A DNA stretch of 64,000 bases from Pseudomonadales bacterium (GTDB lineage Bacteria; Pseudomonadota; Gammaproteobacteria; Pseudomonadales; Azotimanducaceae), in NCBI GenBank assembly GCA_024234635.1, contig JACKNX010000003.1, forward strand, positions 248,001-312,000, written 5' to 3'. Of this stretch, positions 25,928 to 35,148 are shown piece after piece (the first letter of the stretch is position 1; each line of letters opens with the position of its first letter). The position numbers were made by a program, and so were the translations under genes. Below the pieces are notes generated by a model. It searched no databases and was not told the DNA's origin. It saw only the letters and a program-made list of their open reading frames with translations.

Positions 25928-27198
25928 GACGTGACCCTTTCCGGTTCCGGCTTGGTTTTTTCCACCCGCGTGTACCACGGCATCAGCACGAAGTAGGCGA
26001 AGTAGATGATCGTACCAATCTGGGCAACCGTGGTTGCCGTATCAGATGGCGGAATCGTACCGAGATAACCCAGCACCACGAAGCTGATCACGAACAGCGC
26101 CAGCATGATGCGCGACAGGATGCCCTTGTAGCGGATGGAGCGAACAGGCGAACGATCGAGCCACGGCAGTACCGCGGGCATGACGATGGCGCCAGCCATG
26201 ACAACAAAGCCCCAGAACTTGGCATCCAGTCCCAGCAACGGGAAGGTGGCCGCGCGCAACATGGCGTAGAACGGCGTGTAGTACCACACCGGTGCAATGT
26301 GATCCGGCGTCTTCAGCGGATCGGCCATTTCGAAGTTGGGCCGTTCCAGGAAGTAACCACCACCGTCCGGGAAATAGAAGACCACCACGCAGAAGACAAA
26401 CAGGAAGATCACGGTGAAGTGAATGTCATGCACCGTGTAGTAGGGATGGAAGGCTATGCCGTCGAGCGGAATGCCGTCCGGTCCCTTGTGCTTCTTGATT
26501 TCGATGCCGTCCGGGTTGTTGGACCCGACATGGTGCAGCGCCACCAGGTGGACGAACACCAGCATGACCAGAACCAGCGGCAACGCGACGACATGCAGCG
26601 CAAAAAAGCGGTTCAGGGTGATTTCGGACATCAGGAAGTCACCGCGTACCCACTCCATCATGTCGGGGCCGATAACCGGAATGGCGCCGACCAGGGATAC
26701 GATGACCTGCGCGCCCCAGTAGCTCATGTTGCCCCAGGGCAGCAGGTACCCGAAGAAGCCCTCGACGATGAGCGCGGCAAAGATCGCCATGCCGATGAGC
26801 CACAGCAGTTCCCGTTTCTTGCGGTAGGAGCCGTACATCAGACCCCGGAACATGTGCAGGTATACAACGATGAAGAAGAATGAGGCGCCGGTGGAGTGCA
26901 GGTAGCGAAGCAACCAGCCATATTCCACGTCGCGCATGATGTATTCCACGGACGCGAACGCGCCCGCGCCGCTCGGCACGTAGTTCATCGTCAGCCAGAT
27001 GCCTGTAACGAGCTGCAGGATGAGCACGACAATGGACAGAACGCCGAAGTAGTACCAGAAGTTGAAGTTCTTCGGCGCGTAGTAGCGGGACATGTGGTAT
27101 TCGAAGGTCTCCGAGGCCGGAAACCGCTCGTCGAGCCAGCCGACGAAGTCGAACCACATGCGCACGCCCTTGCTCTGGGAAGGTGTTCCTTTTTCCAT
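25924..27198 (-). CDS. petB: Cytochrome b of the bc1 complex
   Basis: A 424-residue polytopic subunit holding two b hemes and the Qo and Qi quinone sites. His pairs lie in LHSTGASFFFIVVYLHMFRG and HVVALPLVLVMLVFVHLV. The Qo motif reads PVWY (HIAPVWYYTPFYAML), the form known from beta- and gammaproteobacteria, rather than PEWY. ATG at 27198 overlaps the petA stop as TGATG and has AAGGAG upstream. An extra C-terminal membrane segment is present, as is usual in this group. Confidence 0.97.
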   Translation of the reverse strand: MEKGTPSQSKGVRMWFDFVGWLDERFPASETFEYHMSRYYAPKNFNFWYYFGVLSIVVLILQLVTGIWLTMNYVPSGAGAFASVEYIMRDVEYGWLLRYLHSTGASFFFIVVYLHMFRGLMYGSYRKKRELLWLIGMAIFAALIVEGFFGYLLPWGNMSYWGAQVIVSLVGAIPVIGPDMMEWVRGDFLMSEITLNRFFALHVVALPLVLVMLVFVHLVALHHVGSNNPDGIEIKKHKGPDGIPLDGIAFHPYYTVHDIHFTVIFLFVFCVVVFYFPDGGGYFLERPNFEMADPLKTPDHIAPVWYYTPFYAMLRAATFPLLGLDAKFWGFVVMAGAIVMPAVLPWLDRSPVRSIRYKGILSRIMLALFVISFVVLGYLGTIPPSDTATTVAQIGTIIYFAYFVLMPWYTRVEKTKPEPERVTS

Positions 27199-27836
27199 CA
27201 CGCTGCTCCTTCACCTTCGCCGACGACGATCACGCTGTCGGTTTCATACCGATACGGCGGCACTTCCAGATTGTCCGGCGCGGGCACGCCCTTGTAGACG
27301 CGCCCTGCAAGATCGAACTTGGAGCCATGGCAGGGGCAGAAGAAACCACCCTTCCAATCGCCATCAAACGACGTGGCGCCGACCTCAGGGTGGAATTTGG
27401 GCGAGCAGCCGAGGTGTGTACACAAACCCAGATAGACGCCGATGGCCGGCTTCTGCGAGCGCCAGGCATTGCGCGAACTTTCAGGCTGCTGAGACGTGCG
27501 GTCCGAATTGGGGTCGAGCAGGTCTTCCGTATTGCTTTCCAGGACCGTCAGCATCTCCTCGGTGCGGGAAAGCACGAACACGGGCTTGCCGCGCCATGCC
27601 GGCATCGGCCCCAGGAGCTGGCCAGCTTGCAACCGGGAAATATCGATGCGCACCGGCGCCCCGAGGGCGCGCGCCTTGGCGCTCGGACTCCACGATGCCA
27701 CGAACGGTACCGCTGCACCGACCACACCCGCCGCGGCAACCGCGGAAGTGGCCCCGATGAGGAAGTAGCGGCGTCCCTTGTCGACCGTTCCACCCCTGCT
27801 TGCGGGGTGATCAGCCACACCTTCTGCGCTTGTCAA
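27198..27836 (-). CDS. petA: Ubiquinol-cytochrome c reductase Rieske iron-sulfur subunit
   Basis: A 212-residue protein with a twin-arginine anchor (GRRYFLIGATSAVAAAG, about 21-37). The 2Fe-2S motifs are CTHLGC (C139, H141, C144) and CPCHGS (C167, C169, H170). It oxidises ubiquinol and reduces cytochrome c1. The start is TTG at 27836, supported by GGGAG 8 nt upstream. First gene of petABC. Confidence 0.96.
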   Translation of the reverse strand: MTSAEGVADHPASRGGTVDKGRRYFLIGATSAVAAAGVVGAAVPFVASWSPSAKARALGAPVRIDISRLQAGQLLGPMPAWRGKPVFVLSRTEEMLTVLESNTEDLLDPNSDRTSQQPESSRNAWRSQKPAIGVYLGLCTHLGCSPKFHPEVGATSFDGDWKGGFFCPCHGSKFDLAGRVYKGVPAPDNLEVPPYRYETDSVIVVGEGEGAA

Positions 27837-27868
27837 AATCAGGCTCCCAACAGAACAATTTCAGGCAA

Positions 27869-27909
27869 TAACACAGGCACCTACAGCGCCGAAATTCTAA
27901 CACAGGCAC
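27869..27909 (-). promoter_or_regulatory. Possible petA control region: extended -10 and a 12-bp direct repeat
   Basis: On the minus strand TGTTAGAAT (27894-27902) is an extended -10 element about 60 bp before petA; no good -35 is seen. TAACACAGGCAC occurs at 27869-27880 and 27898-27909, so one copy overlaps the -10 and the other lies just downstream of the start site. This layout would suit a repressor, but no regulator is known. Confidence 0.4.
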
Positions 27910-28373
27910 AAACGATCAGCGGACACAATAGACCACCAATCATTGTCGGTTCGGCCGCCTGCGGGCCGTTATTACACTCCGTTACAACCCTCGCCCCGAC
28001 CGGCCGCCAAAAAAACAGCTGACAGCCCTGCCAACCCTTGCTGGCCGGCCCGCACATGCAGCGGGACACGCTGCATCGAACACGAGCGGCCGACGTCCGC
28101 CAGCCCGCGAACCAGTCCGGGCGCAACGTTTCCAGCACTCCGCCCACAGCAACCGCAGCGTCTGGTTCACCCAGGACTGCCGCCGCGCGACACGACGTTG
28201 GCCGCGCCACAACCGCCGAACACAGGCACCGACCCGCCAGCCTGGAATGCCCGGGCATGCACCGGATTACGCCGGCGTACGGACACGCCAGGGCACATGG
28301 AAGCGAAATCGCTGGGTAAACGCTGTCGAAAACATGCGGGGTGACAACCCGCTGTCGCCACAACCGGGAGGCT
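27910..28373. other. Intergenic space without a recognised gene
   Basis: About 460 bp between the petA control region and the end of rpsI. Open frames here lack ribosome sites and run antisense into rpsI. I see no tRNA-like or known small-RNA structure. Length and lack of coding signal suggest an untranslated region or a degraded gene. Confidence 0.5.
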
Positions 28374-28402
28374 GTCCTGGCGGCGGCATACGCCACCAGG
28401 AC
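28374..28402 (-). terminator. Stem-loop after rpsI
   Basis: GTCCTGG (28374-28380) pairs with CCAGGAC (28396-28402); the inner bases GGCG and CGCC extend the stem after one mismatch, leaving loop GCATA. It begins 10 bp past the rpsI stop. There is no T-run. It is a candidate terminator for rplM-rpsI. Confidence 0.45.
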
Positions 28403-28411
28403 CGAACGAGG

Positions 28412-28801
28412 TTAACGCTTGGAGTACTGCGGACGCTTTCGGGCTTTGTGCAGACCGACCTTCTTGCGCTCCACTTCACGCGCGTCCCGCGTCAGGAAAC
28501 CTGCCTGTCGCAGTGGAGAACGCAACGTTTCATCACGCTCCACCAGGGCGCGTGCAATACCATGACGAATGGCTCCTGCCTGGCCGGACGCGCCGCCACC
28601 GCGTACGGTGATCCGAACATCCACATTGCCGACCAGCTGGGCAACTTCCAGGGGTTGACGAACGATCATGCGCGACGTTTCCCGACCGAAATAGTCGTCG
28701 AGAGAAATGTCATTGACCGTGATCCGACCGGTACCACCCGAAACGAATACCCGCGCGGCGGCTGTCTTTCTTCGACCGGTACCGTAGTCCACTTCTGCCA
28801 T
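28412..28801 (-). CDS. rpsI: 30S ribosomal protein uS9
   Basis: A 129-residue ribosomal protein of normal size. YGTGRRKTAAARVFV opens it and the conserved basic tail KKVGLHKARKRPQYSKR, which reaches the P-site tRNA, closes it. It follows rplM after 72 bp, the standard pair. Confidence 0.98.
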   Translation of the reverse strand: MAEVDYGTGRRKTAAARVFVSGGTGRITVNDISLDDYFGRETSRMIVRQPLEVAQLVGNVDVRITVRGGGASGQAGAIRHGIARALVERDETLRSPLRQAGFLTRDAREVERKKVGLHKARKRPQYSKR

Positions 28802-28873
28802 CTTGGATGCTCTCTAGTCTCTTGCCGACTTGCCAGCGCGGCTGTTGTCAGTTTCGCCTGCGCCGATCACCCC

Positions 28874-29302
28874 TTACAGGGCAATGGCACTTGGCTGTTG
28901 TGCTTCGTGAGGATGTTCCGCGCCGGAGTAGACCTTGAGCTTGCGGAACATGGCACGCCCCAGCGGATTCTTCGGCAGCATACCTTTCACGGCAATTTCG
29001 ATCATCCGTTCCGGGTGCGTCGCGCGCATTTTGCCGAGCGCCGTGGACTTGATACCGCCTGGGTAACCGGTGTGGCGCCAGTACATCTTGTCCGTTTCCT
29101 TGCGGCCGGTCGCGACGATCTTCGCGGCATTGACCACAATGACAAAATCCCCCGTGTCCACATGTGGCGTGTAACAGGTCTTGTGCTTGCCCCGCAGACG
29201 CCGCGCAACTTCCGTGGCCAGTCTTCCGAGCACCTGATTCTCGGCGTCGATGACCACCCAGTCCCGCCGGACTTCGTGGGGTTTCATGCTGATGGTTTTC
29301 AA
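28874..29302 (-). CDS. rplM: 50S ribosomal protein uL13
   Basis: A 142-residue protein, the same length as in Escherichia coli. DWVVIDAENQVLGRLAT, YTPHVDTGDFVIVVNA and KGMLPKNPLGRAMFRKLKVY are diagnostic. The start is TTG at 29302 (reading MKTISMKPHE), which matches the family start; an ATG five codons later is the alternative. AGGGG lies about 10 nt upstream. A good promoter precedes it. Confidence 0.97.
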   Translation of the reverse strand: MKTISMKPHEVRRDWVVIDAENQVLGRLATEVARRLRGKHKTCYTPHVDTGDFVIVVNAAKIVATGRKETDKMYWRHTGYPGGIKSTALGKMRATHPERMIEIAVKGMLPKNPLGRAMFRKLKVYSGAEHPHEAQQPSAIAL

Positions 29303-29334
29303 GGCGGGACCGCCCCTGATTTTTTGGAGCGCGG

Positions 29335-29363
29335 ATGTTAGCGGAGCGCCATGGGCAAGACAA
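29335..29363 (-). promoter_or_regulatory. Predicted rplM-rpsI promoter
   Basis: On the minus strand, -35 TTGTCT (29358-29363) and -10 TAACAT (29335-29340) are 17 bp apart. Transcription should start near 29328, leaving a leader of about 25 nt before rplM. It lies directly after the zapE stop, so rplM-rpsI can be transcribed apart from zapE. Confidence 0.6.
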
Positions 29364-29390
29364 CCTCATCACCGCTTTTTTTCGCCGGGA

Positions 29391-30485
29391 TCAAGCCTTG
29401 TGCAGGCGCCCGAGGTACTCCTGGGACTGCATCTCCAGCAATCTCGAACGGGTGCGCTCGAACTCAAAACGAAGGCGCTCCCCCTGATAGAGCTCATCGA
29501 TACCTGCCTCCGCGGAGAGGATGAGCTTCACCGAGCGATCATAGAATTCGTCAACCAGACTGATAAACCGCCGGGCCGCGTCCTCCCGACGCGGGGTAAA
29601 GACCGGGACGTCACTCAACAGCACGGTATGGAACTCCCGCGCCAGTTCGATGTAATCGTTCTGGCTGCGGGGACCTTCACACAGCATGGCAAAATCGAAC
29701 CACACCACATCGTCCGCCAGCCTGCGGGCGGTAATGATGCGGCCTTCGATCTCCATCGGGACATCGTCTTTCGGGGTTTCGACGGCAAGCGCTGCAAAGC
29801 TGGCAGCCAGCGAGGCGTTGGCTTCGGCGTCAAGCGGCGAGTGGTACAGCTCGGCCTTCTCCAGCACCCGCAGACGGTAGTCCACCGCACCATCAAGCCA
29901 GTGCACGTCGGCATGCTCCTTCAGCAACGCGATCGCCGGCAGGAATCGGCTGCGCTGCAGGCCGTTCTCATACAGCCGGTCGGGCACCACGTTGGAGGTC
30001 GCCACCAGCGTCACGCCACGCTCGAACAAGCCACGCAGCAGCTCCGCTAATAGCATGGCGTCGCCGATATCGCTGACGAAGAACTCGTCGAAACACAGTA
30101 CCCGCCCCTCACGGGACAGACCCGCCGCCACTTCCTGCAGGGGGTTCGGCGTGCCTTTCAGTCGCGTCAGATCCTGGTGAACGCGGTGCATGAAGCGATG
30201 GAAATGCATGCGCATCGCCATGCCTTCCGGAAAGCTGGCACAGAACAGGTCCATGAGCATGGTCTTGCCCCGACCGACGCCACCCCATACATAAAGCCCC
30301 CGTACCGGTGGCCGAGGGCGCCGCCAGCGCCCGAAAACCCTGTCGAGCAGGCCGGGCGGAGCGCTGCGCATCAACAGCTCGGCGTAGATCCGGTCCAGCC
30401 GCGCCATGACCTCCGCCTGGCCGGGATCGGCAGTAATCTCGCCCGCCGACACCGCCTGGCGATATCTTTCCATTGGTCCGATCAT
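29391..30485 (-). CDS. zapE: Cell division ATPase ZapE (AFG1-like)
   Basis: A 364-residue P-loop ATPase. The Walker A region is GLYVWGGVGRGKTMLMD and Walker B is LCFDEFFVSDI. MHFHRFMHRVHQDL and TLVATSNVVPDRLYENGLQR are AFG1 motifs. ZapE binds FtsZ late in constriction. The start is taken at ATG 30485 (MIGPMERYRQAV); ATG 30473 is possible. It is divergent from the DegS-like gene by 91 bp. Confidence 0.94.
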   Translation of the reverse strand: MIGPMERYRQAVSAGEITADPGQAEVMARLDRIYAELLMRSAPPGLLDRVFGRWRRPRPPVRGLYVWGGVGRGKTMLMDLFCASFPEGMAMRMHFHRFMHRVHQDLTRLKGTPNPLQEVAAGLSREGRVLCFDEFFVSDIGDAMLLAELLRGLFERGVTLVATSNVVPDRLYENGLQRSRFLPAIALLKEHADVHWLDGAVDYRLRVLEKAELYHSPLDAEANASLAASFAALAVETPKDDVPMEIEGRIITARRLADDVVWFDFAMLCEGPRSQNDYIELAREFHTVLLSDVPVFTPRREDAARRFISLVDEFYDRSVKLILSAEAGIDELYQGERLRFEFERTRSRLLEMQSQEYLGRLHKA

Positions 30486-30576
30486 GCGCGTGTGGTTCGT
30501 ATGTGCACGTTGCCTTGCGTCGGCGCGGGACTTTACCCTTTCTTCCCGCTGTCCTGAACCGGCCATTTCGCGATCC

Positions 30577-31635
30577 ATGCAACAGCTCCTTAGACTCGTT
30601 CTGATTCCCGCCGCGATTGGCGTGCTGGCTGGCTGGCTCATGCTCCGCTACGGCACGAACCAGCGGGACATCCCGGCGCCGAACAGCTACGCGAACGCCG
30701 CCGAGGTCGCCTCGCCGTCCGTGGTCAGCATCTATTCCAGCAAGACAGCGCGGCCGCCTTTCTGCCAGTTGCCGGCGTACCGGGAGTGGTGCGCCAGCCT
30801 GGGCAGAGGGGGCGCCATGCGTCGGGAAAGCTCCCTGGGATCCGGCGTGGTGGTGCGCAAAGACGGTTATATCGTCACCAACGAACACGTCATCACCGGC
30901 GCGGACGAGATTCTCGTGGCTCTGCCTGACGGTGAATTCCGTCCCGCCAGCCTGGTCGGCACCGACAGCGAAACCGATCTGGCGGTCATACGCGTGGCAA
31001 CGAACGATCTGACGCCACTGGAATTTGCCGATTCGAACGCGGCGCACGTAGGCGACGTCGTACTGGCCATCGGCAATCCGTACGGCATCGGCCAGACCGT
31101 TTCACAGGGCATCATCAGCGCCCTCGGCAGGGATAGCATCAGCAGCAGCCCGTACGATGAGTTCATTCAGACGGACGCGGCCATCAACCCGGGCAATTCC
31201 GGTGGCGCCCTCGTGAACACCGACGGCCGCCTGGTGGGCATCAATACAATGATATTTTCCCGCTCGGGGGGCTCCCAGGGCATCGGTTTCGCCATTCCAT
31301 CCGCCCTCGCCGTCTCTGTGCTGAACGACCTGCTCCGCTTCGGGCATGTTCGCCGCAGTTGGCTGGGTATCGAGGTGGAGGAAGCAAAGGGCGGTCGGGC
31401 GGGCTACGGATTTCGCATCAGTGGGCTGACGCCCGGCGGCCCCGCGGAACGCGCCGGTCTGCAAACTGGTGACGTGCTGCTGGCGCTCGACGCACACATG
31501 CCGCCCAGCACGGCCGCGGTCGGACGCTATATCGGCGCGCTGGAACCAGGCAGCCACACCGTGCTCAGCATCGAGAGAAACGGTGAAGTCCTGCGCCTGA
31601 CGGCAACCACCGCGGAACGCCCCCGAAGTTCCTGA
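30577..31635 (+). CDS. DegS/AlgW-type periplasmic serine protease
   Basis: A 352-residue HtrA-family protein with an N-terminal signal anchor (about 4-22), a trypsin-like domain with triad H104 (VTNEHV), D134 (SETDLAVI) and S208 (NPGNSGG), and one PDZ domain (about 260-345). A single PDZ and a retained anchor fit DegS/AlgW, which cleaves the anti-sigma factor RseA/MucA under envelope stress, rather than DegP. Its neighbours match algW in Pseudomonas. The substrate is not encoded here. Confidence 0.9.
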   Translation: MQQLLRLVLIPAAIGVLAGWLMLRYGTNQRDIPAPNSYANAAEVASPSVVSIYSSKTARPPFCQLPAYREWCASLGRGGAMRRESSLGSGVVVRKDGYIVTNEHVITGADEILVALPDGEFRPASLVGTDSETDLAVIRVATNDLTPLEFADSNAAHVGDVVLAIGNPYGIGQTVSQGIISALGRDSISSSPYDEFIQTDAAINPGNSGGALVNTDGRLVGINTMIFSRSGGSQGIGFAIPSALAVSVLNDLLRFGHVRRSWLGIEVEEAKGGRAGYGFRISGLTPGGPAERAGLQTGDVLLALDAHMPPSTAAVGRYIGALEPGSHTVLSIERNGEVLRLTATTAERPRSS

Positions 31636-31674
31636 GCGACGCGCCAACGGGGCAGCCCACCGATCGCCGCAGGA

Positions 31675-32991
31675 TCAATCCGATGCTGTTTCGTTCACGC
31701 CGGCCAGTCGTATGGCGGCAGCAGCGCCATGCGCCTCCAGGCCTTCGGACATGGCAAGCGACACCGCCGTGGGCGCAAGCGCCAGCAGACCCTCGCGGCT
31801 CAACTCGATGACCGAACTGCGCTTGCGAAAATCGTACACGGACAGGGGCGAGGAGAAGCGGGCGGTACCGTAGGTCGGCAGCACATGGGACGGTCCCGCC
31901 ACATAGTCACCCAACACCTCACCAGTGCTGGCGCCGAGGAAGATGGCTCCCGCGTGACGCACGAGCGGCAGAAGCGCATGCGGATCGCGCACCATGAGCT
32001 GCACGTGTTCCGCGGCGATGCGATTGGCGACTGCCGCCGCCTCCGCCACGTCGCGCACACGAATCAACGCCCCCCTGGCGGACAGCGACGCCTCGATCGT
32101 CGCCGCCCGGGGGCGCGCTGGCAGCAGACGTGCAATTGCGGCGTCAACTGCATCCAGCACGGCGGCATCCGCGGAAATCAACAGGCTCTGGGCCATCGCA
32201 TCGTGTTCCGCCTGGGAGAACAGGTCCATGGCGATCCAGTCCACCGGTGCGCTGGCGTCGGCGATGACGAGAATTTCCGACGGTCCGGCGATGGCATCGA
32301 TGCCGACATGACCGAAAACCTGCCGCTTGGCCGCCGCCACGTAGGCGTTGCCAGGCCCAACGATCTTGTCCACCGCGGGAACCGTCTCCGTCCCGTAGGC
32401 GAGGCTCGCTACTGCCTGTGCGCCACCAACCGTGAATACCCTGTCCACGCCAGCGATGTGGGCAGCAGCCAGCACCAGCGGGTTACGCACGCCATCCGGT
32501 GTAGGGACCACGAGAATCACTTCACCAACTCCCGCGCAACGTGCGGGCACCACGGTCATCAGCACCGACGACGGATACGCCGCGCGCCCGCCCGGCACAT
32601 AGACACCAACCCTGTCGAGTGGCGTCCAGCGCTGGCCAAGCGCATTGCCGTACGCGTCCTGCCAGGTGAAATCAGGCGTGGTCTGGCGGTCGTGGTAGTC
32701 ACGAATGCGCGACGCCGCGAGCGCCAGCGCCGCCTTGTCGGCGGCGGCCAGCGACGCGTGCGCAGCGGCCAGTTCCGCCGCGGGGATCTCGAGCTCCGAC
32801 CCGGTGCGTACCGCATAGCGGTCGAATCGCGCCGTGTACTCCAGCAGGGCCGCATCGCCACGCGCCCGAACGTCCGCGATGATTGCCGCGACCTGCGCCG
32901 ACAATTCCGGATCTTCACGCTCGTCGATGCGCGTAATGGCATCGATCTGCTGGTCGAATCCCGGCTCACGGGTATCGAGGCGACGCATCAT
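31675..32991 (-). CDS. hisD: Histidinol dehydrogenase
   Basis: A 438-residue zinc enzyme carrying out the last two steps of histidine synthesis. VYVPGGRAAYPSSVLMTVVPA, GPGNAYVAAAKRQVFG, AGPSEILV, EHVQLM and GPSHVLPT are conserved. The ATG at 32991 overlaps the hisG stop as ATGA. It converges on the DegS-like gene with 39 bp between stops. hisC, usually found at this end in Pseudomonas, is missing. Confidence 0.97.
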   Translation of the reverse strand: MMRRLDTREPGFDQQIDAITRIDEREDPELSAQVAAIIADVRARGDAALLEYTARFDRYAVRTGSELEIPAAELAAAHASLAAADKAALALAASRIRDYHDRQTTPDFTWQDAYGNALGQRWTPLDRVGVYVPGGRAAYPSSVLMTVVPARCAGVGEVILVVPTPDGVRNPLVLAAAHIAGVDRVFTVGGAQAVASLAYGTETVPAVDKIVGPGNAYVAAAKRQVFGHVGIDAIAGPSEILVIADASAPVDWIAMDLFSQAEHDAMAQSLLISADAAVLDAVDAAIARLLPARPRAATIEASLSARGALIRVRDVAEAAAVANRIAAEHVQLMVRDPHALLPLVRHAGAIFLGASTGEVLGDYVAGPSHVLPTYGTARFSSPLSVYDFRKRSSVIELSREGLLALAPTAVSLAMSEGLEAHGAAAAIRLAGVNETASD

Positions 32992-33620
32992 GAGCCAGGC
33001 GCCGTCACCGCGCGGAGCCGCTCCACAAGCGTCTGCACCGCATCAAAACGCGTCTTCTGCGAGGCACGATTGACTATGAGACGCGTACTGATGTCGACGA
33101 TCCGCTCCCGCTCCTCCAGACCGTTTGCCCGCAAGGTGTTACCTGTGTCGACAATGTCCACGATGACGTCAGCCAGGCCCGTCAACGGCGCAATTTCAAT
33201 CGCGCCGGCAAGCGGAATGACAGTGACCTGACGGCCAAGTCCGTCATACCACGACCGCGCCACGTTCACGAATTTGGTAGCCACGCGCAACGGTCCGGTA
33301 TCGATATCCGCGCCGACGGGCGCTGCCACCATCAGGCGACAACGGCCGATGCCCAGATCCAGGCGTTCGTAGAAATCCGCGCCATCGCCATACTCGAGAA
33401 TGGTGTCCTTGCCGGTAATGCCCACATCCGCCACGCCATGCTCCACATAGGTGGGCACATCGGAGCCGCGCATGACGATGAGCCGATACCCGCCGGTAGC
33501 ATCGAAGATCAGCTTGCGGCTGGAATGAATATCGTCCAGTGGTTCGATGCCCGCCCGGGCCAGAAGCGGCAGGCACTCCTTGAGAATGCGGCCCCGGTTC
33601 AGGGCGATGGTGAGACTCAT
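32988..33620 (-). CDS. hisG: ATP phosphoribosyltransferase catalytic subunit HisG (short form)
   Basis: A 210-residue enzyme for the first step of histidine synthesis. ALNRGRILKECLPLL, GKDTILEYG and DIVDTGNTLRANGL are family motifs. The C-terminal regulatory domain of long HisG is absent, so activity and histidine feedback should need HisZ, which is not in the window. It lies 39 bp after murA and overlaps hisD. Confidence 0.96.
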   Translation of the reverse strand: MSLTIALNRGRILKECLPLLARAGIEPLDDIHSSRKLIFDATGGYRLIVMRGSDVPTYVEHGVADVGITGKDTILEYGDGADFYERLDLGIGRCRLMVAAPVGADIDTGPLRVATKFVNVARSWYDGLGRQVTVIPLAGAIEIAPLTGLADVIVDIVDTGNTLRANGLEERERIVDISTRLIVNRASQKTRFDAVQTLVERLRAVTAPGS

Positions 33621-33659
33621 GTGGAATTACCTCAAAGACCGCGCGGGTCAGATCGTTCG

Positions 33660-34922
33660 TCAGCGGACGCGGGCGATATCGGCGCCAAGCCCGCCCAATT
33701 TCTCTTCGATCGTTTCATAGCCACGATCGATATGGTAGATGCGATCGATGACCGTTGTCCCGCGTGCCACCAGTGCGGCGATGACAAGGCAGGAGGAAGC
33801 CCGCAGATCCGTGGCCATTACCGGCGCCGCGGAAAGATGATCCACACCCCGCACCAGCGCGGTGGAAGCGCTGACCAGTTCGATATCCGCTCCCAGCCGG
33901 TTCAACTCCTGAACATGCATGAAGCGGTTCTCAAAGATGTTCTCGCGAATGCGGCTCGTGCCTTCCGCGATGCAGTCCAGCGCCATGAACTGCGCCTGCA
34001 GATCGGTCGGGAAACCGGGATGCGGCTGGGTTTCGATGTCCACCGCCAGCGGACGGCGACCAGTCATGTCCAGGCTGATCCAGTCGTCGCCAAACGCAAC
34101 CTCCGCACCCGCGGCCTCCAGCCGTTCCAGCGCCGCCGTGAGGATATCGGCCCGCGCGTGGGTAAGGTGAACGCGGCCTCCGGTAGCCGCGGCGGCAACC
34201 AGGTAGGTACCCGCTTCGATACGGTCCGGCATGACCGAGTGCGTGCAACCGTGCAGCGCCTCGACGCCTTCGATTTCGATACTGCGCGTACCATGGCCGC
34301 GAATGCGCGCGCCCATGGCAATCAGGCATTCCGCCAGGTCGACAATTTCCGGTTCCTGCGCGGCATTGTCGATGATGGTCACCCCGTCCGCGAGGGTAGC
34401 GGCCATGAGCAGGTTCTCCGTTCCGCCAACCGTCACGATATCCATGTGTATGTGACGGCCCTGCAACCGGCCTCGCGTGCGCGCCCGCACATAACCGCCA
34501 TCGAGTTCGATCTCCGCACCCATCGCCTGCAGGCCCTTGAGATGCTGATCAACAGGACGAGCGCCGATGGCGCAGCCACCCGGCAGGGAAACTTCCGCCC
34601 TGCCGAACCGGGCCAGCAACGGACCCAGCACCAGGAACGACGCACGCATCGTTTTGACGAGTTCATACGGCGCACGCTGACTGTGTACATTCGCCGCCTG
34701 CACCTGTACGCGCATGCCTTCGTCGACAGTGACGTCCACGCCGAGACTGCCGAGCAGTTCGATCATCGTTGTCACATCGTGCAGGTGCGGTGTGTTGCCG
34801 ACGACCAGAGGCGCTTCGGTAAGCAGTGACGCGGCCAGGATCTTCAGCGCCGAGTTCTTGGCGCCGGATACACGCAACCGGCCATTCAACGGCCGGCCGC
34901 CCGCAATGCGCAGCTTATCCAT
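33660..34922 (-). CDS. murA: UDP-N-acetylglucosamine 1-carboxyvinyltransferase MurA
   Basis: A 420-residue enzyme making the first committed step of peptidoglycan synthesis, using phosphoenolpyruvate. The catalytic loop holds Cys117 in LPGGCAIGARPVDQHL, so the enzyme should be fosfomycin-sensitive. AKNSALKILAASLL opens the protein. It overlaps ibaG by 8 bp and is followed by hisG-hisD, as in Pseudomonas. Confidence 0.98.
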   Translation of the reverse strand: MDKLRIAGGRPLNGRLRVSGAKNSALKILAASLLTEAPLVVGNTPHLHDVTTMIELLGSLGVDVTVDEGMRVQVQAANVHSQRAPYELVKTMRASFLVLGPLLARFGRAEVSLPGGCAIGARPVDQHLKGLQAMGAEIELDGGYVRARTRGRLQGRHIHMDIVTVGGTENLLMAATLADGVTIIDNAAQEPEIVDLAECLIAMGARIRGHGTRSIEIEGVEALHGCTHSVMPDRIEAGTYLVAAAATGGRVHLTHARADILTAALERLEAAGAEVAFGDDWISLDMTGRRPLAVDIETQPHPGFPTDLQAQFMALDCIAEGTSRIRENIFENRFMHVQELNRLGADIELVSASTALVRGVDHLSAAPVMATDLRASSCLVIAALVARGTTVIDRIYHIDRGYETIEEKLGGLGADIARVR

Positions 34923-35148
34923 TTTCGCCAGGCGCCCGGGCCCGGATAGTCACGGCGTGCAGCGTGCCGCTGCGAATGTAGTCGTCCAGGATCTGGTAGA
35001 CACGTTTGCTGCGCTGTACGCGGGACAAACCGGAAAACTCCGGGCTCACGACCTCAACGAGCAGCTTGTTGCCCTCGAGCACGAGTGCAACTTCGGCATC
35101 CTGCAGGCCATTCTCGATCGCCACCTGCAACTCATCGCTGAGACCCAT
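34915..35148 (-). CDS. ibaG: BolA-family protein IbaG
   Basis: A 77-residue BolA-fold protein. The block VVSPEFSGLSRVQRSKRVYQIL is the usual S-x-F-x-G...R...V core, with Ser where some members have His. IbaG is linked to iron-sulfur handling with monothiol glutaredoxin and to envelope genes. ATG at 35148 shares a TAATG with the mlaB stop; its end overlaps murA. Confidence 0.9.
   Translation of the reverse strand: MGLSDELQVAIENGLQDAEVALVLEGNKLLVEVVSPEFSGLSRVQRSKRVYQILDDYIRSGTLHAVTIRARAPGENG

Noticed and set aside
26272..26310. PVWY in cytochrome b as a mutated Qo site
   Set aside because: PVWY is a known natural form of the Qo motif in beta- and gammaproteobacteria, so it is not an anomaly.
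31729..33231. 500-codon open frame opposite hisD and hisG
   Set aside because: Rich in His and Arg, as expected for the reverse reading of GC-rich genes; no domain.
33438..34829. 463-codon open frame opposite murA
   Set aside because: Antisense shadow of murA.
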